Shown here piece after piece: positions 37,708-47,122 of a stretch of DNA of 64,000 nucleotides. Origin of the DNA: Pichia kudriavzevii (lineage: Eukaryota; Ascomycota; Pichiomycetes; Pichiales; Pichiaceae); the NCBI RefSeq assembly GCF_003054445.1, contig NC_042506.1, forward strand, positions 1,619,501-1,683,500, read 5' to 3'. Position 1 is the stretch's first letter; every line of letters begins with the position of its first letter. The notes below the pieces were generated by a model. The model did no database searches, was not told where the DNA came from, and saw only the letters and a program-made list of their open reading frames with translations. Position numbers and translations under genes: made by a program.

Positions 37708-38016
37708 ATAGTGCGAGTAAAACCAACTGTAACACTAGTTCAAAAATCAATCATACCACAGGCATCAATATTGTAAAGTATAAATGTCATAGAAATAGAT
37801 TTGTAACCTAAAATCAGTGCTCAGCAAAGGTGAGTTCAAACTAAACAGGCTAGTATTTGGAGTCAGCTGCTGTACTCATATAAGTGATGTACATTTAACT
37901 CGCTAAATTTTGCAATTATTGTTTTAGTTTATAAAATGGATTTATGACTATAAAAGACAAAAATAATATAAGACTAGCTCACAGGGGATAAATATAGAGG
38001 TATATATCAGCTAAAG
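37708..38016. other. Intergenic region downstream of GCV3
   Basis: About 310 bp, AT-rich, no clear gene, repeat or RNA structure. Confidence 0.4.
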
Positions 38017-38514
38017 TTAATGATCAGACTCGGCAACAAAAGTTTCGTAAGCTTCTGCGTCCATTAGTTCTTTGACAGAGTCTTGTTCGCCAACCTTAAC
38101 TTTGACGATCCAACCTTCACCCATTGGATCAGTGTTGATCAATTCAGGACTCTCTTCTAGACTTTCATTAACCTCAACAATCTCACATTCCACAGGTGAA
38201 TAAATATCGCTTGCGGATTTAACACTTTCCACAGATGAAATTGTTTCACCATTGCCAATGGTTTCACCAATTTGAGAACTTGGTAACTCAATAAATGTAG
38301 CATCTCCCAGTGCATCTGCAGCATAGTTGGTAATACCAATAAATGCAGTTCCATCAGGGTGCAAAGAAATCCATTCGTGTTCAGGTGTAAACTTAAGAAC
38401 TGGATTCTTCGAGAATGTAGATACAATGGAAGTTGGGTTCAATTTGTATGTTGACTGTAAACGGAATGCAGTGATGTTAAGTGGTCTGAAAGTTCTTAGG
38501 GTTCTGGCAAACAT
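38017..38514 (-). CDS. GCV3: Glycine cleavage system H protein
   Basis: Lipoate-carrying shuttle protein of the mitochondrial glycine decarboxylase complex; in yeast it is also needed for lipoylation of other enzymes. With the ATG at 38514 the protein has 165 residues (S. cerevisiae Gcv3, 170) and a basic, arginine-rich presequence (MFARTLRTFRPLNITAFRLQ). The H-protein fold shows FTPEHEWISL, GITNYAADALGDATFIELP and the lipoylation site ESVKSASD with Lys99. An in-frame ATG at 38556 would add 14 residues (MVHPKWPSRDKVPV) and make a poorer presequence. Confidence 0.93.
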   Translation of the reverse strand: MFARTLRTFRPLNITAFRLQSTYKLNPTSIVSTFSKNPVLKFTPEHEWISLHPDGTAFIGITNYAADALGDATFIELPSSQIGETIGNGETISSVESVKSASDIYSPVECEIVEVNESLEESPELINTDPMGEGWIVKVKVGEQDSVKELMDAEAYETFVAESDH

Positions 38515-38828
38515 GACGGGGACTTTATCTCTGGAGGGCCACTTTGGATGAACCATCAATGGCCACTATTTCTTGTTGATTAAACTGGGAAAATGGATTC
38601 TTTTATTTGGAAAAGTAACGGGCAGTAAGAGAGAAGTCAATTATCAAAACTTGACTCTGGTTGTCCATTATAGAGAGCGTCAAAAATATTTATATGACTT
38701 CTCTGTCGAATTCTGACTCTGGTTTGAAACTGACCCGTGTACCATTTTACACAAGTTACTATCACATTTTGATATTATTATATGAATATTTGATTAAAAT
38801 TACATAAAATACTAAGAGCCTACAAGTT
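38515..38828. other. GCV3 promoter and PDE2 3' region
   Basis: About 310 bp. Two copies of a TTGACTCTGG/TCTGACTCTGG-like word occur at about 38650 and 38710; a glycine-response function is unproven. No gene. Confidence 0.3.
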
Positions 38829-40361
38829 TTAGTTCTTCAAACTTTGTTCCCAATAAGTAGTGTTGGTACGAAGTGTACTTGACAAAATATATAATGGGGG
38901 AAGCGAATCGGATATTTTGGTAAAGAAATCTGTAGCAAATCTGTTTATGAAAAACATTTGATTGCCTGCCAGTTTGGGTACCAAAACAATACCTTCCTTT
39001 GCGTCGATGTTTTTGATTGGTTTTTTAAAATCGAATTCAACGATTTCGTCGGATGGTTTGATTTCGTTTTTCAAATATTTCTCCAATAGTGCAATTTGCT
39101 TGAACTCTTCACCTAAGGACAACCCCCATTTACAACTTGTATTAAGAGTCCTACACACATTTGAAATGTCAGCACATTTGATGAGGAAGCACGCAAGTAA
39201 CTTGAAATTATCGAATTCAGTAATTAGTCTCTCGATTTCGCCAACAAACTCATCATGTTTGGCCATATCGGTTGCAAGAATTGAATAGTTAACAATATCT
39301 AAAAGGTAAGGAACATCGATTTCCATCTCTATACTTAATAAATTATTCTCCATTGACTGGTTTAAAAAGGGTATCAGTATCCTCTGAAATTGGAATCTAT
39401 GGAAGTTTTCAAGAATTGAAATATTATTGAACTTAACTGCTAATGGTGACTTATTGCTAATTAAAAATGCATTGGTGATTCCCGGGTGCCCTATGTCGTG
39501 ACCTAATGATGCAAGTAAAAGGGAGAAAGAATCTAATTTACTTATTTTATAATTGGAATTCTTGATTAAGGAGTTGAGAAACATATTTGTAGCTTGTAAA
39601 ACGTCGACAGCGTGTCTGAAATTGTGGAAAGGATTCCCGATATGATAGTTATCTCTAACGAAAAATAGAAAAGATTTAAGATTATTTGAGTTTTCTGGTT
39701 TGATGAATCTCTCAAAGATCAAGAAGGAAATGACTAGTAGTTCATCGAGGTTGAATTGGAACGCATCAAAATCCCACTTATTCAAAGCTTCCCAAAGTTT
39801 CTCCCTATCGGCATTAACGTGAAACAGCAATTTGTCATATTGTATTCTGGATAACAAGTCGGTAAAAAGCTTTAAATCCTCCTCCTTAATAGCCTTGGAA
39901 TCGACATACCCATCCATAGTATCCAAGAGTTCTGCGTTACTAAACCCAGTCCATAGTTTCATTCTTTGTAGTCTTGTTGGGAAGTTTTCTCTCATTTCCC
40001 TTATTTTGTCCTCTGGATCAACCGGTAATATGATGATGTTCAAATGCGAGAATCTGTACTTGAGCAGCTTTACTGCAGTGTCAATGCTGATTTCTTCTTT
40101 CCATATATCTTCGTTTGTGTTGACAACAATAATTGTGGCATAGTCGATTTCTTTCTCGTGGGTATTTAGAGGAATACGCTGCACTCCATCGGAGAACCGG
40201 ACAAGTGTATAGTTGATGGAAACCGAGAGATACTCTATCAGCTGCACCAAAGACCTAAAATGAAGAACATGTGTAGCATTTGCCGATATTGATTGTGGGA
40301 ACGGGAGCGGGGAAACATCTCCGTGGGTAAGCCAGTTTAAGTATAAGAGATCGTTGAGCAT
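38829..40361 (-). CDS. PDE2: High-affinity cAMP phosphodiesterase
   Basis: Hydrolyses cAMP and so lowers protein kinase A activity. The 510-residue protein (S. cerevisiae Pde2, 526) has a divergent N-terminal half and a class I phosphodiesterase domain after about residue 220: FHNFRHAVDVLQATNMFLNS, LASLGHDIGHPGITNAFLIS (metal-binding HD), VKFNNISILENFHRFQFQRI, ATDMAKHDEFVGEIERLI and IKCADISNVCRTL. The frame extends 16 codons further only to a TTG; the first ATG is 40361. VTS1 is its upstream neighbour on the same strand, a pair that is also adjacent, but convergent, in S. cerevisiae. Confidence 0.93.
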   Translation of the reverse strand: MLNDLLYLNWLTHGDVSPLPFPQSISANATHVLHFRSLVQLIEYLSVSINYTLVRFSDGVQRIPLNTHEKEIDYATIIVVNTNEDIWKEEISIDTAVKLLKYRFSHLNIIILPVDPEDKIREMRENFPTRLQRMKLWTGFSNAELLDTMDGYVDSKAIKEEDLKLFTDLLSRIQYDKLLFHVNADREKLWEALNKWDFDAFQFNLDELLVISFLIFERFIKPENSNNLKSFLFFVRDNYHIGNPFHNFRHAVDVLQATNMFLNSLIKNSNYKISKLDSFSLLLASLGHDIGHPGITNAFLISNKSPLAVKFNNISILENFHRFQFQRILIPFLNQSMENNLLSIEMEIDVPYLLDIVNYSILATDMAKHDEFVGEIERLITEFDNFKLLACFLIKCADISNVCRTLNTSCKWGLSLGEEFKQIALLEKYLKNEIKPSDEIVEFDFKKPIKNIDAKEGIVLVPKLAGNQMFFINRFATDFFTKISDSLPPLYILSSTLRTNTTYWEQSLKN

Positions 40362-40981
40362 ATTCAGTTGGTAAATTACTTTAGCCAGTGTAGAGGGGGA
40401 TGGGTGCAAGTCTCGGTATGTACTGGAAGGGGAGTGTGGGGTTTATCAGTAATTTGGAAATGAAAGAAAAATTCTGCACCTGAAGGAAAATGGTCTTTAG
40501 TAGAACGGATGTCAATGAAACAGTAACATCTCCCTTCACCATCCAACGTTTCTGGCTAGGGGGAAAAAAAATATTGCGAAAAGGGAAAGAAAAAAAAGGG
40601 GGACGGACAGAGAAGCACTGGATCGGAAAACTCAAAAATTTTCACCCCCTTCAAAGAAGGGAAGTAGAGGGGGGGGTATATTGGGTAGCACGGGTTTATT
40701 GGGCGATAAAATAGAACTCTGCATAATGAAAATTCTATTCTTCCCTCAAGGAGGAAACTCTAATTTTAGAATACTTTATTTAACCCGATGTGCAGAATTA
40801 GTATCGTATTATTTCATTATTTCAATGCTTGTTTACCTATATTGTGTATATAACGATCGTATATAAGGAGGAGAAAAAGAGTCAAGGGTAAATGTCAAGA
40901 AATTAGGATGAAGAAATTAGGATAAAGAGGTCATAAAAGAAGAGAAAAATCGACAAATACGATGCAATTACAATGGTTGCT
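40362..40981. other. Intergenic region PDE2-VTS1
   Basis: About 620 bp with purine-rich stretches (GGGGGAAAAAAAATATTGCG near 40560 and GGAAAGAAAAAAAAGGGGG near 40584) and a G8 run at 40669-40676. A GTATGT at 40416-40421 has no matching branch site. No gene is supported. Confidence 0.4.
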
Positions 40982-42631
40982 CTATTGGGAGAGGCCCTTT
41001 TGTTCGCAAACATACTTGAAACTCTTGAGCAGCTTGTTTCTAGCCCCCACAGTACTGACCCCGAGTGACGTCAAGCCCTCGTCGTCGAGGACAACCATCT
41101 CCTGCCATTTCAAATGTTTCAGGTTGTCCGTGTACTTGTGTAAACGTAATGTCTTTAACCATGCTGGAATATCTTCCAACAGAGCATCAGAAGCAATATC
41201 TCTTGGCAAGTTTGTGCCATTATTTTCGTTGATATTACTGTTGTTGTTGTTGCTGTTATTATTGCTACTGTTATTGTTGTTCTTTTTAGAGTTATTGTGG
41301 ACACTGGACTCACCCCCGCTCAACGGAGACGTCTTGTGATAGCCCTTGTTACGTGGTTTATTCCCCTGTTGCTGATGTACATGCTGCAGCTGAAGATGAT
41401 GGTGCTGCTGTGGCGGAGAGTTAGTCATGCCAATGCCGTGGCCATTGTTATAGGAGACCGGCATGTGCATATTGACGTTCATCATGCTATTTAGGTTGGT
41501 CATACTACTAATTCCGTTCATGCCATTGACGGGCATTCTATTTTGTAGAAATTTGCGTCTATCATCTTTGACCTTGTTAGAATCCAGTAATGAGCGATTG
41601 TTAATGGTGTTTAAGGAAGTCTGTAATTTGGCACCAATATCGTTCATACTGTTCATTGGTAGATTGGATATTGGAAGAATATTGCCATTGTTGGTGACGT
41701 TCAACATCCCATTCATAGAATCCATATTGGACATGCCCATACTACCAACTCCAGACATGACTTCATGGGAATATGAAGGGCCCGCTGATTTTGGTCTCTC
41801 GATTGGTTCAATTAAGTTTCCAAAGCCGGTTTTCATTGAAGGTGGGGATAATGCCCTCCTTGGCGCAGGATTGTAAATAATGTCGTTGTTCAATGACAAG
41901 TGATTCATTGAAAGATTCAAGTCGCTCGTATCATTCAAAAGAGAATCTAAAGTTAGAGGGTCTGGATTCGAATGGTTTATTGAAGACATCGAGATGATTG
42001 GAGATACTGGACGTAAGTTATTGGACAAACTTCCACATCCAGATGTGGCACTCAATGGCGGAGAGAAGTTCAACGAATGATCATTGCCATTTTTCGGCTG
42101 TGATTCAATTGATGAAACTTTCAATTTAATAAATTCCAAAATTTCTGGTGATTCGATGGATTCAATAAACATTCCAATTGCAGTCTTCTGTTCTTCAACA
42201 GACAAATTTTTAATCCACATATTGAACATATTCAAATTGTTTGTGTAATTCTCCAACATCATTTCTGTCTTGGGATTGAATGCAGGGATGTCATTGTCAT
42301 TGTCATTAGTCTGGCCCAAATGAGGAGAAAACGTGATGTCTGGTAATGGCGAGTTGATGGAATTGGTCAACAGCGGCGAGAGAACAGAATCAAGCTGGGA
42401 ATAACTGCTGGAGTTGTTGGCGTTGTTCAGAATGCCATGGTTGCCGTTATTGTTGGTGTTGTTATTATTGATGCTATTATTATTATTATTATTATTACCA
42501 TTACCATTGCTATTGCTATTGCTATTGCTGCTGTTGTTGAGTCTAACAAGTGGAGAGGAAAACACAGTTCTCGATGAGTTCGGCAAAGTCGGTGAAAAGG
42601 GACCGTTTGAAATCTCACTGTTACCCTGCAT
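40982..42631 (-). CDS. VTS1: SAM-domain RNA-binding post-transcriptional regulator (Smaug family)
   Basis: Vts1 binds Smaug-recognition hairpins in mRNAs and recruits CCR4-NOT for decay. The 549-residue protein (S. cerevisiae Vts1, 523) has a low-complexity N-terminus rich in Asn/Ser, then the conserved helical block MFNMWIKNLSVEEQKTAIGM continuing to EFIKLKV, the short RPKSAGPS motif, more Asn/His/Gln-rich sequence and a C-terminal SAM domain at about 485-545 (IPAWLKTLRLHKYTDNLKHL, then LTSLGVSTVGARNKLLKSF) with the basic RNA-contact residues. The ATG at 42631 is the first in frame. CAF40, a partner complex subunit in other species, lies 7 kb away. Confidence 0.93.
   Translation of the reverse strand: MQGNSEISNGPFSPTLPNSSRTVFSSPLVRLNNSSNSNSNSNGNGNNNNNNNSINNNNTNNNGNHGILNNANNSSSYSQLDSVLSPLLTNSINSPLPDITFSPHLGQTNDNDNDIPAFNPKTEMMLENYTNNLNMFNMWIKNLSVEEQKTAIGMFIESIESPEILEFIKLKVSSIESQPKNGNDHSLNFSPPLSATSGCGSLSNNLRPVSPIISMSSINHSNPDPLTLDSLLNDTSDLNLSMNHLSLNNDIIYNPAPRRALSPPSMKTGFGNLIEPIERPKSAGPSYSHEVMSGVGSMGMSNMDSMNGMLNVTNNGNILPISNLPMNSMNDIGAKLQTSLNTINNRSLLDSNKVKDDRRKFLQNRMPVNGMNGISSMTNLNSMMNVNMHMPVSYNNGHGIGMTNSPPQQHHHLQLQHVHQQQGNKPRNKGYHKTSPLSGGESSVHNNSKKNNNNSSNNNSNNNNSNINENNGTNLPRDIASDALLEDIPAWLKTLRLHKYTDNLKHLKWQEMVVLDDEGLTSLGVSTVGARNKLLKSFKYVCEQKGLSQ
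42457..42539. repeat. Trinucleotide/hexanucleotide repeat within VTS1
   Basis: ATT, ACCATT and GCTATT units in tandem; on the VTS1 strand they code for the Asn/Ser/Gly stretch at about residues 32-58. A likely site of length variation. Confidence 0.75.
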
Positions 42632-43319
42632 CCTAGAAATAATTCTTCTTGCTGTAGGTGATGTATTAATAAATGTCTTGTCTCTTGTCTCTTGTATTTT
42701 ATTCTGTTTTCTACGACCCCCTTCTGTCTGCCGTCTATGGTCAATATAGCGTCACTAATATTTGTTGCCACTTATAAACTATATGGACTGACCTGGGTGT
42801 ATGCAACAAAAGTGACTTGGATTAACGGTGTAATAATATAGTGGTTGTGGTGACAAATGGAGAAATTTGGTTTCACTTGGTTTCTCTCTTTTTCACTCTC
42901 TCTTTTCTTTCTTTTCTTTCCATTTCCATTTCTGCCTTGTTTTTTTTTTTGACACTACTAAAATCAGCAGCGGGAATTCGCGGGTTTGTAAATTTTCAAA
43001 CTCGCCTTTTTTTTTTTTTTTCCCTCCTCCAATCTACTCAATTTAACAAACATTGAAAGAAACGCCCAATGGAGAAATTTGAGAGGCCCCCCCCCCCCCC
43101 CGATAATGGAGAACTCCATTAATTCCGGAAAAGTCAGCAACTGAGAATTCAAAAAAAAAACAAAAAAAATATGCTGAGCCGCATAGGAGTTTAAATTATC
43201 AAATTGAGAAAGTTGAACCACAAAGAGGAGGGAGGGAAATGTGTCGTTTTCAGGAAGAAGTAAATGGTTGATTTTGAGACTATCGAGGTAGGGCTCCAGC
43301 AAGTTTACACAGAGAGGTA
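42632..43319. other. Divergent promoter region VTS1/TWF1
   Basis: About 690 bp, strongly strand-asymmetric: a CT-rich stretch at 42885-42930, T runs near 42940 and 43007-43022, a C17 run (43085-43101) and A runs near 43150. No gene is supported; small frames here have no family features. Confidence 0.45.
43085..43101. repeat. C17 homopolymer upstream of TWF1
   Basis: Seventeen consecutive C on the plus strand in the VTS1/TWF1 promoter. It mirrors the G17 run upstream of PHO8. Confidence 0.85.
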
Positions 43320-44270
43320 ATGTCGACCCAGTCAGGTATAACTGCTTCGGAGGCTGTTGTTTCCGAATGCACGTCGTTTCTTCGTTCCCCAACAAGACGG
43401 GCATTGATTCTCAAGATTGACACTGTGACACTTTCAATAAAGGTCCAAGAATCCGTCCAATGCAGTGACTTCTCCACGGATCTCAAGCAGTTAACAGAGA
43501 ACCTGACATGTGACGAGTGCTGCTACATTCTCTTACGCCATGATGCCGAGAAACATGCGTTTATCTCCTATGTTCCGGACAATGCAAGTGTGCGTTCAAA
43601 GATGTTGTATGCGTCAACGAAAAACACCCTCTTACAGGAACTTGGTAGTGGCCTCTTTGACCCAATTCTATTTATCAACTCGCCTGAGGAGCTGTCCCCC
43701 CAATCGTGGAACAAGATCATGGGCAGCGGCAACGTCAAGGCATTGTCAGAGTCCGAAGAGAGTTTACAGGCTGTCAAAGACCACCAACTCTACGCCACGT
43801 CCAACCCAAGACGACTCGCCAATGATAGCAACAACACTCTAAGTTTCCCCCTCGATGACCAACTCCATGACGCTGTTGGTGGCTTGGCAAATGAGGTGCT
43901 CATTACCGCCGTCATTGACAATGAGAGACTGGTCCTTGCAGAGAAATCGTGTGTCCCCGTGGACGGTATAGTCGAAGCAATTGGAAACTTCCACTCGCCA
44001 GCCTACCATTTGTACAATTATCAGGAAAGGAAAACATTTATTCTCACATGTCCCTCTGGTTCAAAAGTTAGGGAGAGAATGTTGTATGCCTCCAACAAAC
44101 AGGGGTTTCTGAACTCACTCAAGAGTCAAGGCTTGGAGTTTACAAATGTTGTTGAAGTTGGAGACGCTTCTGAGCTCGAAACCTCGGAGATCACTGGAGC
44201 TCCGGTAGAGGATGCAAACAAGCCTTTGGGTCTGAGGTTTGCCAAACCTAAGGGACCAAGGAGACGCTGA
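43320..44270 (+). CDS. TWF1: Twinfilin
   Basis: Actin-monomer-sequestering protein of cortical patches with two ADF-homology domains. The 316-residue protein (S. cerevisiae Twf1, 332) shows the repeat plainly: domain 1 at about 1-140 (ASEAVVSECTSFLRSP, CDECCYILLRHDAEKHAFIS, NASVRSKMLYASTKNTLLQE) and domain 2 at about 170-300 (NEVLITAVIDNERLVLAEKS, YNYQERKTFILTCPSGSKVR, ERMLYASNKQGFLNSLKSQG). It ends with the basic tail LGLRFAKPKGPRRR that binds lipid or capping protein in this family. The ATG at 43320 is the first in frame. It is convergent with the NDD1-like gene. Confidence 0.95.
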   Translation: MSTQSGITASEAVVSECTSFLRSPTRRALILKIDTVTLSIKVQESVQCSDFSTDLKQLTENLTCDECCYILLRHDAEKHAFISYVPDNASVRSKMLYASTKNTLLQELGSGLFDPILFINSPEELSPQSWNKIMGSGNVKALSESEESLQAVKDHQLYATSNPRRLANDSNNTLSFPLDDQLHDAVGGLANEVLITAVIDNERLVLAEKSCVPVDGIVEAIGNFHSPAYHLYNYQERKTFILTCPSGSKVRERMLYASNKQGFLNSLKSQGLEFTNVVEVGDASELETSEITGAPVEDANKPLGLRFAKPKGPRRR

Positions 44271-44493
44271 TTCACTCTCAAGTACATGTGTTTGATTCCA
44301 TTGTTATTTTCGCTCCTCGGCACAAGTTTGGCTATTTTTGTAATTTACGGACGTAGACATATACAAATATAGAATGAAAAAGGAAATCTTTATGATAATA
44401 CTGTAGATAAGACGGAGGGAGAGGAGAAAACTTAGATGGGGAGAGATAGGGATTGTAAACAGATTGTAAACAGATGCATATTCTAATATCCCA

Positions 44494-46530
44494 CTAGGAC
44501 TCCCAGAATACATTTTCGTTGGCCTTTTTAGTTGGTTTAGAAAAACGTATGTTTGCGCTTTTAAATGTCTGACGTATTGGACTCCTGTTGTTGACAATGT
44601 TTGTCGAATTGCTTAGCGGTGCATTCGTGGAAACAGACAAATGGTGTTGCAGAGGTATCTCGTCTAACCTTCTCGTGATTCTCCTTTTCTTATTCCCCTT
44701 CAGTTGGTCTGGATCGGCCATAATGATTTGAAGTTTCTTTTCGCTTCTGTTTCTCTTCTTTGGCTTGATTTTCGTATTGGATAACAATGCGTCATTGGCA
44801 CTAATACTTCGGTGAAACCCATTTTTATTTGCTGTGTATTTAGGGGGAGGAATTGACATTGTCATAGTTGGCTGTGTGTTCACTTTTCTTATGGATTTCT
44901 TGCTGGGTTCAACAAAGAGCCCCATTTTGGGACCAACAGGTAGGTTCACACTCGGTTTCTTATGACAAGTAGGGTCGGATTGACATTGTGTGAACTTATT
45001 CACCGGTGTCGGCGAGGCCTCTAATAGCTTGCTATTTGGTGCACCTTGTAGTGTGGATATCGGTTTAGAAGCCGAATTTATAACAATGGTGGAAGGCGAT
45101 GAATCAATTACCACACTATTTTCCTCTTCATCCTCCTCCTCGTCGTCGTCGTTATCAAAGCTCTTGTCAACTGCTCTTGATGTTATATCATTTTGTTTGA
45201 ATTTTATTTTCTTGGTGTTATTTGTTTGCTTAGATTTCTTCGGGCGTAGTGGAGTGGTTGTATTCAATTGAGAACTGTAATCTGAATGTGTGTTTGGGTT
45301 AATGGTACCTTTAGAAGGGGGGAGAGATGTTGCGGCAGCTGGAGCGGGAGCTGTGACGGTATTTATGACATTCATCATTTTACTTGGCGTCGATGTAATG
45401 TTTGAGAAATAAGTTTGATTTGAATGGGGTATCTGTAAAATGTCCTGATATTTTCTCGATTGCTCTGAATCGTTCAAGTTGTGCGATTTGTTTGATATGT
45501 CTATGATCCTAGAATTAAAGCTTTTATTTGAAACTACTGGCTGTTTTCCTTGCTGTGGTTGTCTTTGTTGTATTTTTTGTTGCTTGACTGTCCTTTTATC
45601 ATTTGTTGGTGATTCTCGAGCAGTTTCTAATATAAGAGAGTTAAACAGCTTTTTGTTGTGATTACGATCTTGAAAATTGGGAGTTTTCAATACCTTTTCC
45701 AATTTTTCTATTAATGGGGTTTCATTTGAGGATAAATCATTAACATTAGTCAAAGTATTGAAGATATTTGTTGTATTATTTTCCTCATCAATTGATGTTG
45801 TATTAACAAAGTTTGCATGTATATTGTTCAAATAGGGAGTATCAAATAAGTCAATTGATTTGCTCGCCAATGGTGTACTCAAATGAGGGGACAATGACAA
45901 AAATTCCGTAGTTAAGTATTGAGGGGGGATATTATAGTTTTTGTTCAAAAACGAAGAAATTGAAGTTGCAGGAATTGATTGAGAGTGATTATTTCCCGGA
46001 TAAGGTGTTGAATTTAGAAAAGCATCAAAATTTGGAGATTCCAAAAATTTGTTATATGAAAGTGACTGTATATCTTGCTGTACTGAAAGGCTATGTTGTC
46101 TATTCAAGTTATGTATAGGCAAGGTAGGCATTGGAGGTTTATTAAATGGATGCGGCTGCGGTACTTGTTGTTGTTCTTGTTGTTCTTGGCCTCTTTGTTG
46201 TTCCTGTTGCTCCTGTTTGAAATGTGATTGCTGTTGTTGGGATAGGAATTGATTGTGATTTTGACTGGTATCCAGTATTTTCGAGTTTGAATTCTGAATC
46301 AAAGTGTAGTCGATTTCATGTGTTGGTGTTTGTCTACCCAATTGGGCATGTAAATAGGAATACACGTGGGATTGAGGGAAATGAGAAGGATCTGTTGTTA
46401 AAGGTTGAATGGCATGAATTGATGAGTTCCTTAGCATATAACCCCATGAGGAATTCGATATATCTTCAATGTCGCAGTTGTAGATATCATTTGTGTTTTG
46501 GTTGGTATTCTTGTCGTTTTCATCGGACAT
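44494..46530 (-). CDS. NDD1: NDD1-like cell-cycle transcription co-activator
   Basis: A 678-residue, mostly disordered Ser/Asn/Gln-rich protein. Ndd1 joins Fkh2-Mcm1 to drive G2/M genes. The link to S. cerevisiae Ndd1 (554) rests on short islands: LQIIMADPDQLK (about 595-607) against Ndd1 FQIIVANIDQFN, then KKRR. FLESPNFDAFLNSTPYP resembles the Ndd1 FLLDSPSTNF region, with further Ser/Thr-Pro stretches (TEFLSLSPHLSTPL, VLKTPNFQDRNHNKKLFNSL) and a PKMGLF match. Glutamine repeats (QQEQQRGQEQQEQQQ) are near 105-125. In S. cerevisiae NDD1 (YOR372C) lies near VTS1/PDE2 (YOR359W/YOR360C), which supports the call. A different nuclear regulator is possible. Confidence 0.6.
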   Translation of the reverse strand: MSDENDKNTNQNTNDIYNCDIEDISNSSWGYMLRNSSIHAIQPLTTDPSHFPQSHVYSYLHAQLGRQTPTHEIDYTLIQNSNSKILDTSQNHNQFLSQQQQSHFKQEQQEQQRGQEQQEQQQVPQPHPFNKPPMPTLPIHNLNRQHSLSVQQDIQSLSYNKFLESPNFDAFLNSTPYPGNNHSQSIPATSISSFLNKNYNIPPQYLTTEFLSLSPHLSTPLASKSIDLFDTPYLNNIHANFVNTTSIDEENNTTNIFNTLTNVNDLSSNETPLIEKLEKVLKTPNFQDRNHNKKLFNSLILETARESPTNDKRTVKQQKIQQRQPQQGKQPVVSNKSFNSRIIDISNKSHNLNDSEQSRKYQDILQIPHSNQTYFSNITSTPSKMMNVINTVTAPAPAAATSLPPSKGTINPNTHSDYSSQLNTTTPLRPKKSKQTNNTKKIKFKQNDITSRAVDKSFDNDDDEEEDEEENSVVIDSSPSTIVINSASKPISTLQGAPNSKLLEASPTPVNKFTQCQSDPTCHKKPSVNLPVGPKMGLFVEPSKKSIRKVNTQPTMTMSIPPPKYTANKNGFHRSISANDALLSNTKIKPKKRNRSEKKLQIIMADPDQLKGNKKRRITRRLDEIPLQHHLSVSTNAPLSNSTNIVNNRSPIRQTFKSANIRFSKPTKKANENVFWES

Positions 46531-47122
46531 CCTCGAGTAACTTTGTAAATAACCAATTAAAAGATAAATGAGTGCTTTATGATTTTTCTACTAGAGAAAA
46601 ACAGCAAGAGTAATGGCGTTACAAACAAAGAAGAGCTTATGGATAGCAAATGGAGGATCGAATAGAATCAAACAAACGCGGTCTCGAGTGGATATCTTGT
46701 GCTAGCTTGGAGTTAAGTGTGTATTTGCGTGTAGCAAGTAAGGAAAAGGGTGTGTTTGTTTACATTATTTCATTTGGTCTCCTCGATCAGTGAAGAATTT
46801 CTTCTCTACCCTCGGTCAAAATTACTCCCCTTATTTCTCTTACAATTTTTTTTTTTTTAAAAAAAAACATTTTTGGTCCGACCATCGGTGGTTCGATTCT
46901 TGCAGGGTGGACTTGTTTGGGGCACATGTATCAGGGGAAAAAACCGTTGCTCATTCACTAACTTGAACTCTCGCACTCTAATATCATCCTCTGCACGCTG
47001 GATTTATATTTTATCTATCACCTGTTGGGCTTGTCCCCTTCATTAGAGTTTTCTTATAAATCTCTCCTGATCACTCTTTAGGATCTATCAAACAATTTAA
47101 GTGCTCGTTCTCTTTGAGCATC
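46531..47122. other. Divergent promoter region NDD1-like/IRA
   Basis: About 590 bp. It contains a T13A9 homopolymer junction (46846-46867) and a GTTTACATT forkhead-like word (GTAAACA core on the minus strand) near 46758, which would suit an Fkh-linked gene. A tRNA-like GGTTCGATTC at 46890-46899 is not part of a foldable tRNA. No gene. Confidence 0.4.

Noticed and set aside
40416-40421. GTATGT splice-donor consensus after a short ATG frame
   Set aside because: No branch site or exon with family resemblance downstream.
46890-46899. GGTTCGATTC resembling a tRNA B box
   Set aside because: No A box at the right distance, no acceptor stem and homopolymers directly upstream.
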